This document shows, piece by piece, positions 8,664 to 17,066 of a stretch of DNA of 36,728 bases. Numbering within the stretch: position 1 is the first letter of the stretch; every line of letters begins with the position of its first letter. The position numbers were made by a program, and so were the translations under genes. The DNA comes from Planctomycetota bacterium (GTDB lineage Bacteria > Planctomycetota > PLA2 > JAEUHO01): the NCBI GenBank assembly GCA_027625315.1, contig JAQBWE010000003.1:1-36728 (forward strand). Reading direction: 5' to 3'. Below the pieces are notes generated by a model. The model worked only from the letters and a program-made list of their open reading frames with translations, did no database searches and was not told the origin of the DNA.

Positions 8664-9800
8664 TCAGGGCCTCAGAAGGACCAGGGCCCCAGCTTGGCCC
8701 AGCAGGCCAGCGGAGAGCACGAGGGCACCGGATCCGGGCTCAAGGCTGGCCAGCGCGAGGGCGGCCTCGACGGCGTCGGCCGCCAGGCCGCAATGCCCCA
8801 GCTGGTCCTTGTACGCGCTCCGGCCTACGCCACAGGTCGCGGGCAGCCCATCCAGAGTCCGCTCGAGGTCAGACTGGCCTGCCCCGGGAACGACCACCAC
8901 CGCCAGGTCCTCAGCGACGGCTCCAGCCTCCGCGAGCGCGGCCTCCGCGGCCGAACACAGAGCCAGGGTGGACGGCGCTAGGGAACCGCCCCGCGGCGCA
9001 ACCGTCCGCCCCGCAGAGCCAACCACCACACCGCGGATCAGCGCCCCGCGGGCGAGGGCCTCTGCGCGCCGTTCGAGCACGAATGCCGCGGCACCATCAC
9101 CGGGCGCGAAGGTAAGCCCATGAGCCTGGAGCTCCGCGCGGGCCACTCCCGACGTGGGGCGGGCGGCGCCGAGCACGACCGCGGCGTCAAGTCGCCGCGA
9201 CCGAACGCTACGTACCGCCATGTCGAAACAGGTCCATGTGGGTCCTGCGTAGCCTGCGACGGAGGTGTTCGCACCGCGCAGGCCGTATCCGGTAGCTAGG
9301 AAACTGAACGCATTGTTCTTCAGGCTCTCGAGCATGAAGAACGGCTTGACGTGTCGCGCGGCGGCGCGGTTCAAAACCTGCGCATCGATGTCGGCGTCGA
9401 GATCCTCGGTGGCCGCGCGGAACGCGTTGTGGAACTCAGGGCAACTCCAGTCGTAGCTATCCATCTGGGCTAGGTACAGGCCGCGGCGCGCATCCGGATA
9501 GGGGCTGGCGAGCAAGTTCGACGCTGCCACCGCCTCGGCACAGGCGTCGGCGGCAAGCCGACCCGCGCCGTTGAGGAACTTGATTTGCGGCTCGAGCTCC
9601 TCTGGGACCTTTGAGCGCAAGAGGGGTTCCGCGATGACGGCCGCGCGCGCCATCCCTGACCTAGGCGAGGCGTCGCCCTGCGCCGTAACCGCGCTGCGGC
9701 CCGTCAAGATCGCCGCGTGGCTGCTGGCTAGATCATGGCCAAGCGCCGTCACGCAACCCACGCCGGTGATCACGACGTCGTCGTCTCCGAGCGTTCTCAT
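8664..9800 (-). CDS. Ketosynthase-fold protein lacking the active-site Cys (chain-length-factor-like)
   Basis: A 378-residue thiolase-fold protein with a FabF-like start (DDVVITGVGCVTALG). The nucleophile region reads NTSVAGYAG instead of TTACSA, so Gly (about residue 183) stands where the catalytic Cys should be. The first catalytic His motif (NAHGT) is replaced by VVVPGAG. A remnant of the second (QLGHCGLAADA) remains. It therefore cannot condense by the normal mechanism and may act as a partner subunit for a complete ketosynthase, like chain-length factors of type II PKS and aryl-polyene systems; that role is inferred. The start overlaps the upstream dehydratase stop by ATGA, making it the last gene of the overlapped operon. 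Confidence 0.8.
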   Translation of the reverse strand: MRTLGDDDVVITGVGCVTALGHDLASSHAAILTGRSAVTAQGDASPRSGMARAAVIAEPLLRSKVPEELEPQIKFLNGAGRLAADACAEAVAASNLLASPYPDARRGLYLAQMDSYDWSCPEFHNAFRAATEDLDADIDAQVLNRAAARHVKPFFMLESLKNNAFSFLATGYGLRGANTSVAGYAGPTWTCFDMAVRSVRSRRLDAAVVLGAARPTSGVARAELQAHGLTFAPGDGAAAFVLERRAEALARGALIRGVVVGSAGRTVAPRGGSLAPSTLALCSAAEAALAEAGAVAEDLAVVVVPGAGQSDLERTLDGLPATCGVGRSAYKDQLGHCGLAADAVEAALALASLEPGSGALVLSAGLLGQAGALVLLRP

Positions 9801-10246
9801 GCGCTCGCCCCGCGCAGGACGGCAAAGGCCGCGCGTGCGCGCGCACCGGATTCGAGGCCTTCCAGGGGAATCACGCGCGCTTCAAACTCAATAGCGGCCC
9901 CGCGCTGACCATCCTGGCTGGTTTCGGCGCGGTAGGCGCGTCGCTCTGGGTCGTCGAGCGGCAGGCGCTCGAGGCGAATGTCCACACGATCCCCGGGGAT
10001 GGCGAACTTGTAGTAGCGAGCGCTGCGCACGTGATCGAGCAGCACCCAGTGTGCGAAGTCTGAAGACGCCGCCTCGAGCCAGCCGGCCAGCTGCGCGCAC
10101 GCCTCAAGGATCAACATGCCAGGCAGAATGGGGCGCTCGGGAAAATGCCACTCGAGGTAGTCCTCGCTCATGGCCACAGTCTTGAAGCCCTCGATACTCG
10201 TGTCGGGCGTCAGCGCCACGATGCGGTCAACGAGCAGAAATCTCAC
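9797..10246 (-). CDS. FabZ-like 3-hydroxyacyl-ACP dehydratase (hot-dog fold)
   Basis: A 149-residue single hot-dog protein that would dehydrate 3-hydroxyacyl-ACP to trans-2-enoyl-ACP. The FabZ-type catalytic pair is visible: His34 in EWHFPERP and Glu48 in LPGMLILEACAQLAG. Length and motif spacing are normal for FabZ. It begins with GTG, which overlaps the holo-ACP synthase stop as GTGA, and its own stop overlaps the KS-like gene as ATGA. It shares the opening MRFLL-DR segment with the second dehydratase of the operon, so the two are probably ancient duplicates. Confidence 0.85.
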   Translation of the reverse strand: MRFLLVDRIVALTPDTSIEGFKTVAMSEDYLEWHFPERPILPGMLILEACAQLAGWLEAASSDFAHWVLLDHVRSARYYKFAIPGDRVDIRLERLPLDDPERRAYRAETSQDGQRGAAIEFEARVIPLEGLESGARARAAFAVLRGASA

Positions 10247-10650
10247 GATGCCTCCTTCGTGACCATGATGACCGACGCCAGCGCGTGGTCTCCATCGTGG
10301 GTGAGCGAAACTGTGGAGTCGGCGACTCCTAGCCGCTGGGCGTGCTCCGCGGGCTTGCCGTGCAGGGTTAGATGGGGGGCCGTCCCGCGGCGCACAACTT
10401 CGATGTCTTTCAGCTTGGGATCCACACCAGTAGGGGAGATCCCCAGGCCGAGCGCTTTTAGTGCGGCCTCCTTGGCGGCGAACCGCGCGGCGTAGTGCGG
10501 GACAGGGTTCGGAAGCCGATCGCAGTAAGCACGCTCAGCATCCGTAAACAGGCGCGCGGTGAGCTCGGGCTGGCGCGCGAGCAGGTCCGCGAACTTAGGC
10601 ACGTAGACCAAGTCGATTCCGTGGCGGAGGCGGGTGTGTGTCGTACTCAT
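10243..10650 (-). CDS. acpS: Holo-[acyl-carrier-protein] synthase (4'-phosphopantetheinyl transferase)
   Basis: A 135-residue AcpS-type enzyme that would transfer 4'-phosphopantetheine from CoA to the ACP serine. Family motifs are clear: GIDLV (metal-binding Asp13), RFAAKEAALKALG (Glu61 and Lys) and the late SLTHDGDHALASVI segment. The length is typical of AcpS. It overlaps FabG upstream by ATGA and the dehydratase downstream by GTGA. Placement inside the operon suggests it serves the zinc-ribbon ACP of this cluster, though it could also be the cell's only AcpS. Confidence 0.92.
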   Translation of the reverse strand: MSTTHTRLRHGIDLVYVPKFADLLARQPELTARLFTDAERAYCDRLPNPVPHYAARFAAKEAALKALGLGISPTGVDPKLKDIEVVRRGTAPHLTLHGKPAEHAQRLGVADSTVSLTHDGDHALASVIMVTKEAS

Positions 10651-11402
10651 GCGATCGACAGTCCGCCGTCCACGACCAAGGCTTGGCCTGTGATGTACGC
10701 CGCCGCTTCAGATGCGAGGAAGGCGACGAGGCACGCCACGTCCTCGGGCTGCCCAAACCGTGCCTGGGGGATCTGCGCAAGCACTGTGTCGCCCGCGCGC
10801 CGCTGGATCACCTGGGTCATGTCCGTCTCGATAAAGCCGGGGAGGACGGCGTTCACGCGCACGCCCCGATCCGCGACCTCCAAGGCCGCAGCGCGGGTAA
10901 GTCCGAGCACGCCCGCCTTCGCCGCCGCGTAGTTGGCCTGACCGCGTCCACCGCGTAGGGCCTGGATTGACGCCAGATTCACGATGCTGCCCTTGCGGGC
11001 GCGCATCATGCTCCGGAGTGCCAAGCGCGTCGTGCGCATGAGTCCAGTGAGGTTGACGTCGATCACACGCTGCCAGTCGGCGTCGCGCATCGTGACAAGC
11101 AGCCCGTCCTTCACGACGCCCGCGTTGTTGATCAGAATGTCCAGATCGCCGTGCTGCTTGAGCACACCAGCGAAGAGCGCCTCTGTGCTCTCGGCGTCAC
11201 CGATGTCGCCCTGGACGGCCACCGCGTGACCTCCGGCGTCGAGGATCGACTTCGTTACGGCGTGCGCCTCTGCTTCGGAGGATCGGTAGTTCACGATGAC
11301 GTGCGCACCGCTCGCGCCGAGGCGACGCGCGATGGCCGCGCCGATACCGCGACCCGCACCCGTGACGAGGGCGACCTTGCCGCCTAGATCTACGCGAATC
11401 AT
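10647..11402 (-). CDS. fabG: 3-oxoacyl-ACP reductase, SDR family (FabG-like)
   Basis: A 251-residue classical short-chain dehydrogenase. It carries the NAD(P)-binding TGAGRGIG motif (about 14-21), NNAG, Asn118, Ser145, and the YxxxK pair Tyr158/Lys162 in NYAAAKAG. The C-terminal AAYITGQALVVDGG is typical of FabG. It would reduce 3-oxoacyl-ACP to the 3-hydroxy form between the ketosynthases and dehydratases encoded beside it. ATGA overlaps join it to the KS upstream and acpS downstream. A housekeeping FabG probably exists elsewhere, so the symbol denotes type only. Confidence 0.9.
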   Translation of the reverse strand: MIRVDLGGKVALVTGAGRGIGAAIARRLGASGAHVIVNYRSSEAEAHAVTKSILDAGGHAVAVQGDIGDAESTEALFAGVLKQHGDLDILINNAGVVKDGLLVTMRDADWQRVIDVNLTGLMRTTRLALRSMMRARKGSIVNLASIQALRGGRGQANYAAAKAGVLGLTRAAALEVADRGVRVNAVLPGFIETDMTQVIQRRAGDTVLAQIPQARFGQPEDVACLVAFLASEAAAYITGQALVVDGGLSIA

Positions 11403-12694
11403 GCGTCCTCCTCTGCGGTGTACTTCTTCACCACGATGCAGGCGTTCTGACCGCCGAATGCGAAACTGTTGTTGAGGGCCGCGCGCACGGGCAACGCGCG
11501 ACCGCGGCCCGGGACCAAGTCGACATCGCAGCCCCGGTCGGGATGCTCGAGATTGGCCGTCGGCGGTACGGCATCCTCCTGGACAGCCTTCACACAGCAG
11601 CAGAACGCGACGCCAGCCGCGGCCGAGAGTAGATGCCCGAAGGCGCCCTTGCTGCTCGACACGGCGACGGTCGCGGCGTGCTCACCCAGCACGGCCTTGA
11701 TGGCCGTGATCTCGGCCGGGTCGTTGCGCTTCGTGCCGGTGCCGTGAGCGTTCACGAAGGCGACGTCGGCGGGGGAGACGGCGCCGTCCTCTAGGGCGTA
11801 CCGCATGGCCTCCTCTGCGCCGCGTCCGTCCGGCGGCGGGGCCGTCGTGCGAAAGGCATCCAGAGAGGCGCCGTAGCCCGCGACTTCCGCCAGGATGGTC
11901 GCCCCGCGAGCGCGCGCATGGTCGAGGGACTCCAAGACGACGACACCCGCTCCCTCGCCCATCACGAGGCCGGAACGCCGGCGATCAAACGGCCGGCAGG
12001 CCGAAGCGGGATCGTCATCGTCCACCTGCGCGGAAGCGCCCAGGAGAACGAAGAAGACCATTCCGAGCGGGTTGATCTGTGAATCGGAGCCGCCCGCCAG
12101 CACCCAATCGGTCTCGCCCGATCGCACGCTCCGCCACGCCATACCAAGCGCTTGGTTCGAGGCAGAGCAAGCCGTGGTGACCGCGTGGACGGGACCGCCG
12201 ATGCCGTAACGCGACGCGACGCAGGCGGCGGGCTGCTCCGCGGGCGCCCGCAGGATCGACTCCTGCTCAAGGTCCTTCAGCTGCCCGGCGAAGCGCACGG
12301 CGTCGAAGCGGCCGTCGGCATCCAGACAGCGCGCCACATCCTCAATCCGACTCGCCCCAGGTCCAGCACCGAGCATCACGCCGGCCCGAGGATGGTTCCC
12401 GGCCTCGAGTCCGGCGTGGGCGAGCGCTCGCCTTGAGGCCGCCAGCGCGAAGAGCGTGCGGGGGTCGACGAGGCGGGCCGCGTCGGGGCCCGCGCCCTCC
12501 GCTGCTTCCGCCCGCAGTGCGGCCACGACCTCGGGGGCGATCTCTCCGACGGCGCGGGTGGGCGGCCCATGCGGACCGAGCCGCTGCGGCGCAGCGACGC
12601 CGCGCTCGCCGGCCAACAAACGCTTCCACGCGGCGTCGATGTCACACCCCAAGGGCGTCACAATCCCCAGACCCGTGACCACGACGCGGCGCAT
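11399..12694 (-). CDS. Beta-ketoacyl-ACP synthase, FabF-like, catalytically complete
   Basis: A 431-residue ketosynthase. The track extends it to 12967, but MRRVVVTGLGIVTPLG is the family start, so I use the ATG at 12694, which overlaps the upstream stop as TGATG. The full Cys-His-His set with Lys is present: Cys176 in TTACSASN, His317 in NAHGTGT, Lys349 and His354 in SSKGAFGHLLSAAAG. It would condense acyl groups with malonyl-ACP. It sits between the atypical dehydratase and FabG. With the Cys-less KS-like proteins in the same operon it may form heterodimers, which is an inference. Confidence 0.92.
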   Translation of the reverse strand: MRRVVVTGLGIVTPLGCDIDAAWKRLLAGERGVAAPQRLGPHGPPTRAVGEIAPEVVAALRAEAAEGAGPDAARLVDPRTLFALAASRRALAHAGLEAGNHPRAGVMLGAGPGASRIEDVARCLDADGRFDAVRFAGQLKDLEQESILRAPAEQPAACVASRYGIGGPVHAVTTACSASNQALGMAWRSVRSGETDWVLAGGSDSQINPLGMVFFVLLGASAQVDDDDPASACRPFDRRRSGLVMGEGAGVVVLESLDHARARGATILAEVAGYGASLDAFRTTAPPPDGRGAEEAMRYALEDGAVSPADVAFVNAHGTGTKRNDPAEITAIKAVLGEHAATVAVSSSKGAFGHLLSAAAGVAFCCCVKAVQEDAVPPTANLEHPDRGCDVDLVPGRGRALPVRAALNNSFAFGGQNACIVVKKYTAEEDA

Positions 12695-13131
12695 CACGGC
12701 GTGCCGCCGTAGTACCGGAAGCGCTCGCGCATGACGTCGGGCTCTGGCGCGGGCACATGGGCGTACAGGATCCGCCCCGCGCTCGCCACGCGCACGCCGT
12801 CTACCTCGCAGTACGCACTGGCCATGGAGCCCTTCGGATTGGTTCCCCGCAGCTCGCCGACGATCTTCAGGGTTGTCCCCGGAGCCAAGTCCGCGGGCAG
12901 GGCAACATCTTCCAAGACGGAGAGTACGAGCGACACACCGTAGTTGTGACCGGCAATGGCCGTCCACGCGGTGAGCTGCAGCATGCTCTCAAGGACGAGC
13001 GAAGCGGGGTAGAGCGCCCGGCGCGGGAAGTGCTCCTTGAGCGCCTCGTCGGCCAGGGTGATGCACTTCACGCCCTCGATGCGACGCCCGGGCTCGAAGT
13101 GTGTGACGCGGTCGAAGAGCAGGAATCTCAT
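12694..13131 (-). CDS. FabZ-like hot-dog dehydratase with atypical active-site loop
   Basis: A 145-residue hot-dog protein related to the 9797-10246 gene (shared MRFLL-DR start, His34 in KEHFPRRAL, Glu48 in LVLESMLQLTAW). The usual Pro-Gly before the active-site helix is Pro-Ala here (YPASLVLES). The catalytic His and Glu remain, so activity is plausible, perhaps on a different chain length or as a non-catalytic partner. The start overlaps the KS-like gene stop by ATGA, and the stop overlaps the next KS start. Confidence 0.78.
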   Translation of the reverse strand: MRFLLFDRVTHFEPGRRIEGVKCITLADEALKEHFPRRALYPASLVLESMLQLTAWTAIAGHNYGVSLVLSVLEDVALPADLAPGTTLKIVGELRGTNPKGSMASAYCEVDGVRVASAGRILYAHVPAPEPDVMRERFRYYGGTP

Positions 13132-14219
13132 GCGACCTCCACCAGCAAGGCCGCGGTGCCACCGCGCGAGCCACTTGCGAGAATGAGCGCGCAGCCGGGC
13201 TCGGCACGCAGCGCTACCTGCGCAAGTGCGAGATCGATCGCCGGCGCGGCCGTGCCGGCGTGCCCCAGGTGGCGCTTGGTGTGCACGGCGCGCGCGCCCG
13301 CGAGCCCCTGCGCGGCGACCGCGGCAAGCTCCTCGTCGTCATCGGCTCCGTGATGGAAGACGAACCGACACGACGACGCGCTGCGCTGACCCTCCGCGAG
13401 CGCCGCGATCATGGCGCGGCTCATGGCCGCGGCGTCGGGGCCTTGGCCGGAACGCGGGCCGAACGCACTGCCGCCTCCAAGGATGCGCAGCGTGCCGACG
13501 ACATCCGACTCGTGACGGACGAGCGCGCAGGCCCCAGCGCCTTCGGCGGGGGCCACACCTAGCAGTTGGCCCTCCAGCGCGAGTCGAGCCAGGGTGGCGG
13601 GCGTGATGCGACCCGAGGCGCCCCCCGCGAGGGCCGCATCGCAGTCACCCCGCGCCACACTCCGCGCGGCCTCAAGTAGCGCGCGCAGTCCTGCATCCGC
13701 GTCGGCGGACAGTACGAGGTTGTCGCCGCGAATATCGAGATCGATGGCGACCTGGCCGACGGCCACATTGCCGAGCATCGAGAGGGGCCAGAGCGGGTGC
13801 ACGGAACGGTAGCCCCCCGCGAAGAACGCGGAGAGCGAGAAGGCTCCGGTGGCGTCGCGCGAAGCCTGCGCGGCAGCTGCGAGATCGTGGACGGCGGCAT
13901 CGACCATGCCCATACCGACAAACAGCCCGACGCGCTCGCGCGGCACGGTCGCCAAACCGCCTGCGCTGTGCGCGGCGCGGCTGACGGCCTCGAACAAACG
14001 ACCGTGCGGGCCTAGGATGCGCAGCGCCGGGTCGTCCTCCGCATCCTCAGGCTCGTGCCACACCTGCGCCGCGCTGGGCGCTCCGAACCCGGAGGCATCG
14101 AAGCCCTCGATCGGGGCGAGGGCGGTGGCACCCGAGACGACGCGCTGCCAAACTTCGCGGGGATCGTCCCCGAGCGCTGTGCGCAGTGCAGTGGCGGTGA
14201 CGGCAACGTCCAGGGCCAC
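13128..14219 (-). CDS. Ketosynthase-fold protein lacking catalytic Cys (second KS-like partner)
   Basis: A 363-residue protein with a shortened FabF/thiolase fold. Where a KS has TACSA this reads LSADADAG, so Asp (about residue 173) replaces the nucleophilic Cys. The NAHGT segment is replaced by VFHHGADDD, while HLGHAGTAAP keeps the second His region. It is unlikely to condense and probably pairs with a complete KS, as KS-beta subunits do. It starts with GTG at 14219 and lies 99 bases after the complete KS gene. No other gene is visible in that gap. Its stop overlaps the dehydratase by ATGA. Confidence 0.78.
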   Translation of the reverse strand: MALDVAVTATALRTALGDDPREVWQRVVSGATALAPIEGFDASGFGAPSAAQVWHEPEDAEDDPALRILGPHGRLFEAVSRAAHSAGGLATVPRERVGLFVGMGMVDAAVHDLAAAAQASRDATGAFSLSAFFAGGYRSVHPLWPLSMLGNVAVGQVAIDLDIRGDNLVLSADADAGLRALLEAARSVARGDCDAALAGGASGRITPATLARLALEGQLLGVAPAEGAGACALVRHESDVVGTLRILGGGSAFGPRSGQGPDAAAMSRAMIAALAEGQRSASSCRFVFHHGADDDEELAAVAAQGLAGARAVHTKRHLGHAGTAAPAIDLALAQVALRAEPGCALILASGSRGGTAALLVEVA

Positions 14220-14318
14220 GCTAGCCGACTCGCTTCAGGCTGGGGCCGACGTATCGGCTGTGAAGTCCCACAAGGCGTCGGACCGCGGGTTCCTGCCGGC
14301 GCCTCGGAGCCATGGGGG

Positions 14319-15605
14319 CTACTTCCCTCCGGCAAGGGCGCGGGCGGCGGAGCCCAAGCAAACGCACGCGTTCTGGCCGCCGAAGCCGAAGGAGTTGGAG
14401 AGCGCGACATGGTGCTCGCGAGCGCGCGCCGCGTTGGGAACGTAGTCCAAATCGCAGCGCCGATCGGGCGCCTCCTGATTGATCGTCGGCAGCAACATGC
14501 CCGCCTGCATTCCCTTGAGCGTCAAGATGGCTTCAATCGCGCCCGCGGCACCGATGGTGTGGCCGATCATGGACTTGTTCGATGAAATGGGCACCTCGGC
14601 CGCGCGGTCACCGAACACGCGCTTGCACGCCATGGTCTCGGTCGGATCGTTGATGGGGGTGGACGTGCCGTGGGCGTTGACGTACTCGACGTCGGCCGGC
14701 GTCAGCCCGGCGTCGTCAATCGCGGCGCGCATGGCTCGTACGGCGCCGTCGGCCTCCGGGTGCATATCCGTGATGCGGTAGCCGTCGGCCGAGTCACCGT
14801 ACCCAAGGATCTCACCGAGGATCGGGCGTCCGCGAGCGAGCGCATGCTCGCGCGTCTCAAGCACGAGGATCCCGGCTCCTTCCCCGATCACGAAGCCGTT
14901 GCGACGGCGATCAAATGGCCGCGAGGCCTGCTCGGGCGAGGGATAGCGGCGCGAGAGGGCTCCGAGAATGGCGAAGCCGAGGTAGTAGGAGAACGACAGA
15001 AGCGGCTCTCCGCCGCCGGCGATGACGACATCGGCGCGACCCTCGCGCAGCAAGCGCAAACCCTCGCCCATTGCTTGCGAGCCCGCCGCGCACGCCGAGA
15101 CGATCGGAAACACAGGGCCCTGTGCGTCCAACAGATGAGCGAGCAGAGTCGGCGCGGTCTCGGGTGAGCGCGTGGTGAACTCGGAGGCGTCAAAGCGCGG
15201 ATCCGCACGGAGCGCGTCGACGTTCACTTGCCCATCTTCGCGCGCGTGGCGAGTCATGAGTTGAATCACGTCGCGATCCGGCACGCGCCCGTGGCCGCCA
15301 ATGGCGACGGCGATACGCTCGCGATCGGTGACCTCGTCCAATGCGGCCGTTCGCAAGGCCTCAGCCGCTGCGTGGCGGAGCAGGCGCAACTCCGTACCCC
15401 CGACCGCGTCAGAGGGATGCGCGGGAATCAGCCGGTCGACATCGATCTGAGCGCCGATGTCACAGGGCAGCCCTGTTGCGTCGAACCGCGTGAGGTGACG
15501 GACGCCCGAGCGTCCAGCCCGCATCGCCTCGAACGTCTCGTCGACGCTCGCTCCGAGGGCTGTGATCATCCCCCAACCGGTTACGACGACGCGGCGATCA
15601 GGCAT
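14319..15605 (-). CDS. Beta-ketoacyl-ACP synthase, FabF-like, catalytically complete
   Basis: A 428-residue ketosynthase. The ATG at 15605 is preferred over the TTG at 15611 in the track, giving the family start MPDRRVVVTGWGMITALG. Catalytic residues are all present: Cys172 (VSACAAGSQA), His312 (NAHGTSTP), Lys344 and His349 (NKSMIGHTIGAAG). It overlaps the zinc-ribbon ACP stop by eight bases. Gene order ACP, complete KS, Cys-less KS suggests a KS-alpha/KS-beta/ACP minimal set like that of type II polyketide and aryl-polyene synthases; this is an inference from order and motifs. Confidence 0.92.
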   Translation of the reverse strand: MPDRRVVVTGWGMITALGASVDETFEAMRAGRSGVRHLTRFDATGLPCDIGAQIDVDRLIPAHPSDAVGGTELRLLRHAAAEALRTAALDEVTDRERIAVAIGGHGRVPDRDVIQLMTRHAREDGQVNVDALRADPRFDASEFTTRSPETAPTLLAHLLDAQGPVFPIVSACAAGSQAMGEGLRLLREGRADVVIAGGGEPLLSFSYYLGFAILGALSRRYPSPEQASRPFDRRRNGFVIGEGAGILVLETREHALARGRPILGEILGYGDSADGYRITDMHPEADGAVRAMRAAIDDAGLTPADVEYVNAHGTSTPINDPTETMACKRVFGDRAAEVPISSNKSMIGHTIGAAGAIEAILTLKGMQAGMLLPTINQEAPDRRCDLDYVPNAARAREHHVALSNSFGFGGQNACVCLGSAARALAGGK

Positions 15606-16167
15606 TGGCAAAGAGCTGCTTCTCGCGCTGCATATCGTGGATCCAGCGCTTGGTCAGCTCGTCGCCGTCGGGGTACTCCGCGTCCTTGCCACACCCCCCG
15701 CAGGCGACCTTGGTGCTGTCGTCGCTCTTCCACGAGGCGGCGCTGCACGCCGGACAGGCGTCGGGAAGATGGGCGATGATCTTCTCGACGGCGGTCGCGA
15801 TGGAACCTGGCGTGACGACGGCCGGCACCTCATCGGCGTATATGCCGGCCTTGATGCTCTCAGCCTCCGGGAACTGCTCGCGCAGCAGAGCGGCGGCGCC
15901 GGCGGTGATCTTGTTGTCACGGTCGATGGCGGTGCCCTCGCCGAGTTCCTCCTCAACGTGATCCAGCAGGAGCTGGCTTGCGAGGCGGATGCCGAAGACC
16001 TGCTCGAGCCGGAAATTGATGTCGAGGAAGTCGATCGAGGTGGCGCCCAGGTCGTTGATGATCGACTGCTCCATGCCGATGCCGTTCGCATCGATCCGCA
16101 GCGTCGTCGCCAGGGCAGCGCGGACCTCCTGGTCGATACGCTCGCGCGTCACAAGGGAATTGGCCAT
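15598..16167 (-). CDS. Acyl carrier protein with C-terminal zinc ribbon
   Basis: A 189-residue protein. Residues 1-80 are an ACP domain with the phosphopantetheine site in NDLGATSIDFLDINF (Ser44; the usual DSL is replaced by ATS). A linker of about 50 residues follows, then a four-Cys zinc-ribbon-like module (CPAC at 138-141, CGGC at 156-159) and a short charged tail. Stand-alone ACPs are usually 75-90 residues, so this is more than twice the norm. The ribbon might dock partner enzymes of the operon; this is a guess. GGAGG lies about ten bases before the ATG. It is the first gene of the overlapping run after a 134-base gap. Confidence 0.85.
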   Translation of the reverse strand: MANSLVTRERIDQEVRAALATTLRIDANGIGMEQSIINDLGATSIDFLDINFRLEQVFGIRLASQLLLDHVEEELGEGTAIDRDNKITAGAAALLREQFPEAESIKAGIYADEVPAVVTPGSIATAVEKIIAHLPDACPACSAASWKSDDSTKVACGGCGKDAEYPDGDELTKRWIHDMQREKQLFANA

Positions 16168-16196
16168 CTCGTGTTCGCCTCCGGTTTGTAGGGTTC

Positions 16197-16225
16197 GGTG
16201 TACCCCGTTGTGCGCCCATTCGCAA
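16197..16225 (-). promoter_or_regulatory. Weak sigma-70-like promoter candidate before the ACP operon
   Basis: On the minus strand TTGCGA and TACACC are 17 bases apart, about 30 bases before the ACP start. Only half of the -10 matches consensus. It lies in the 134-base gap between the SDR and ACP genes, where an internal promoter would make sense. Nothing else stands out in that gap. Confidence 0.22.
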
Positions 16226-16301
16226 AATCGGGGTCGGGGGATTCTCCCCGCTGGCCGGGTCGCGGCTGCACCCGCGTACGCACGGCCACGGGATCACAGG
16301 C

Positions 16302-17066
16302 TCACGGGGATCGCAGGATCCTGTTGGAGAGACCGCGGTCGACGATGAGCGTCTGCCCCCCGATGGCGCGCGCTTCGTCCGAGCACAGGAAGGCGGTCAC
16401 GTCGGCGACCTCCTCCGGCGTGACGTAGGCCTCTTCTGGCAGCGCGGCCAGCTCGGGCCACAGTCGCCGCAGGGTCTTGTAGCTGTCGGTCTTGACGAGG
16501 CCGGCGCAGACCGCGTTGGCCTCGATTCCCTGAGGCCGCAGCTCTTCAGACCACTGGCGCACCATGGCCTCCATCGCGGCCTTGATGGGTCCGAGCGGGT
16601 ACTGCGCGTTCATGTAGCGCGAGCCGAGGCTGGAGATGAACACGATGCGGCCCCCGCCGCGTTCAAGCAGGGGCAGGGCCTTCTGCACACAGAACAAATG
16701 GCCCAGCAAGTTGGTATCGACCAGGAGTCGCAGATCGCGCTCTAGCAGCCGCGTGGTGTCCTTGAACGGCGCCCGAGCCGCGTTCAGGATCAAGAAATCA
16801 AGGCCTCCGAGACCGGCCTCGATCTGCTCAACGGCCGCCGCGACCTCGTCCTTGCGGGCGATGTCGGCCGCGACGCAGACGGCACGCCGACCGAGTCCTC
16901 GGATCTCATCGGCGAGTTCCTCGGCCAAGCGCCGCGACGGTCCGTCGGCCGAACGACCGTGCAGGGCTAGGTCGGCCCCGTCGCGAGCGAGGCGCAGGGC
17001 GATGGCCCGACCGATGCCGCGCGTGCTACCCGTGACCCAGGCGATCTTCCCGTCGAAGCGTTGCAT
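16302..17066 (-). CDS. SDR-family enoyl-ACP-reductase-like protein (FabL-like)
   Basis: A 254-residue SDR; the ATG at 17066 gives the family start MQRFDGKIAWVTGSTRGIG, and the longer ORF upstream is not conserved-looking. NNAG is replaced by LNAAR. The active-site stretch SSLGSRYMNAQYPLGPIKAA has a Tyr-Lys spacing wider than the classical YxxxK. This resembles FabL/FabI enoyl reductases rather than ketoreductases (compare the SSLGS-Y-K region of Bacillus FabL). The end (GGQTLIVDRGLS) is also FabL-like. It would saturate the enoyl-ACP made by the operon's dehydratases. It precedes the ACP by 134 bases on the same strand and is divergent from the putative methyltransferase. A different SDR role is possible. 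Confidence 0.75.
   Translation of the reverse strand: MQRFDGKIAWVTGSTRGIGRAIALRLARDGADLALHGRSADGPSRRLAEELADEIRGLGRRAVCVAADIARKDEVAAAVEQIEAGLGGLDFLILNAARAPFKDTTRLLERDLRLLVDTNLLGHLFCVQKALPLLERGGGRIVFISSLGSRYMNAQYPLGPIKAAMEAMVRQWSEELRPQGIEANAVCAGLVKTDSYKTLRRLWPELAALPEEAYVTPEEVADVTAFLCSDEARAIGGQTLIVDRGLSNRILRSP

Noticed and set aside
12695-12967. N-terminal extension of the ketosynthase ORF at 11399
   Set aside because: It overlaps the dehydratase gene in another frame and precedes the family start MRRVVVTG; it is Arg/Cys-rich shadow sequence.
8664-17066. A ladderane or standard aryl-polyene cluster
   Set aside because: No radical SAM genes as in ladderane loci, and no ammonia lyase, adenylation or exporter genes as in aryl-polyene loci, so neither name is justified.
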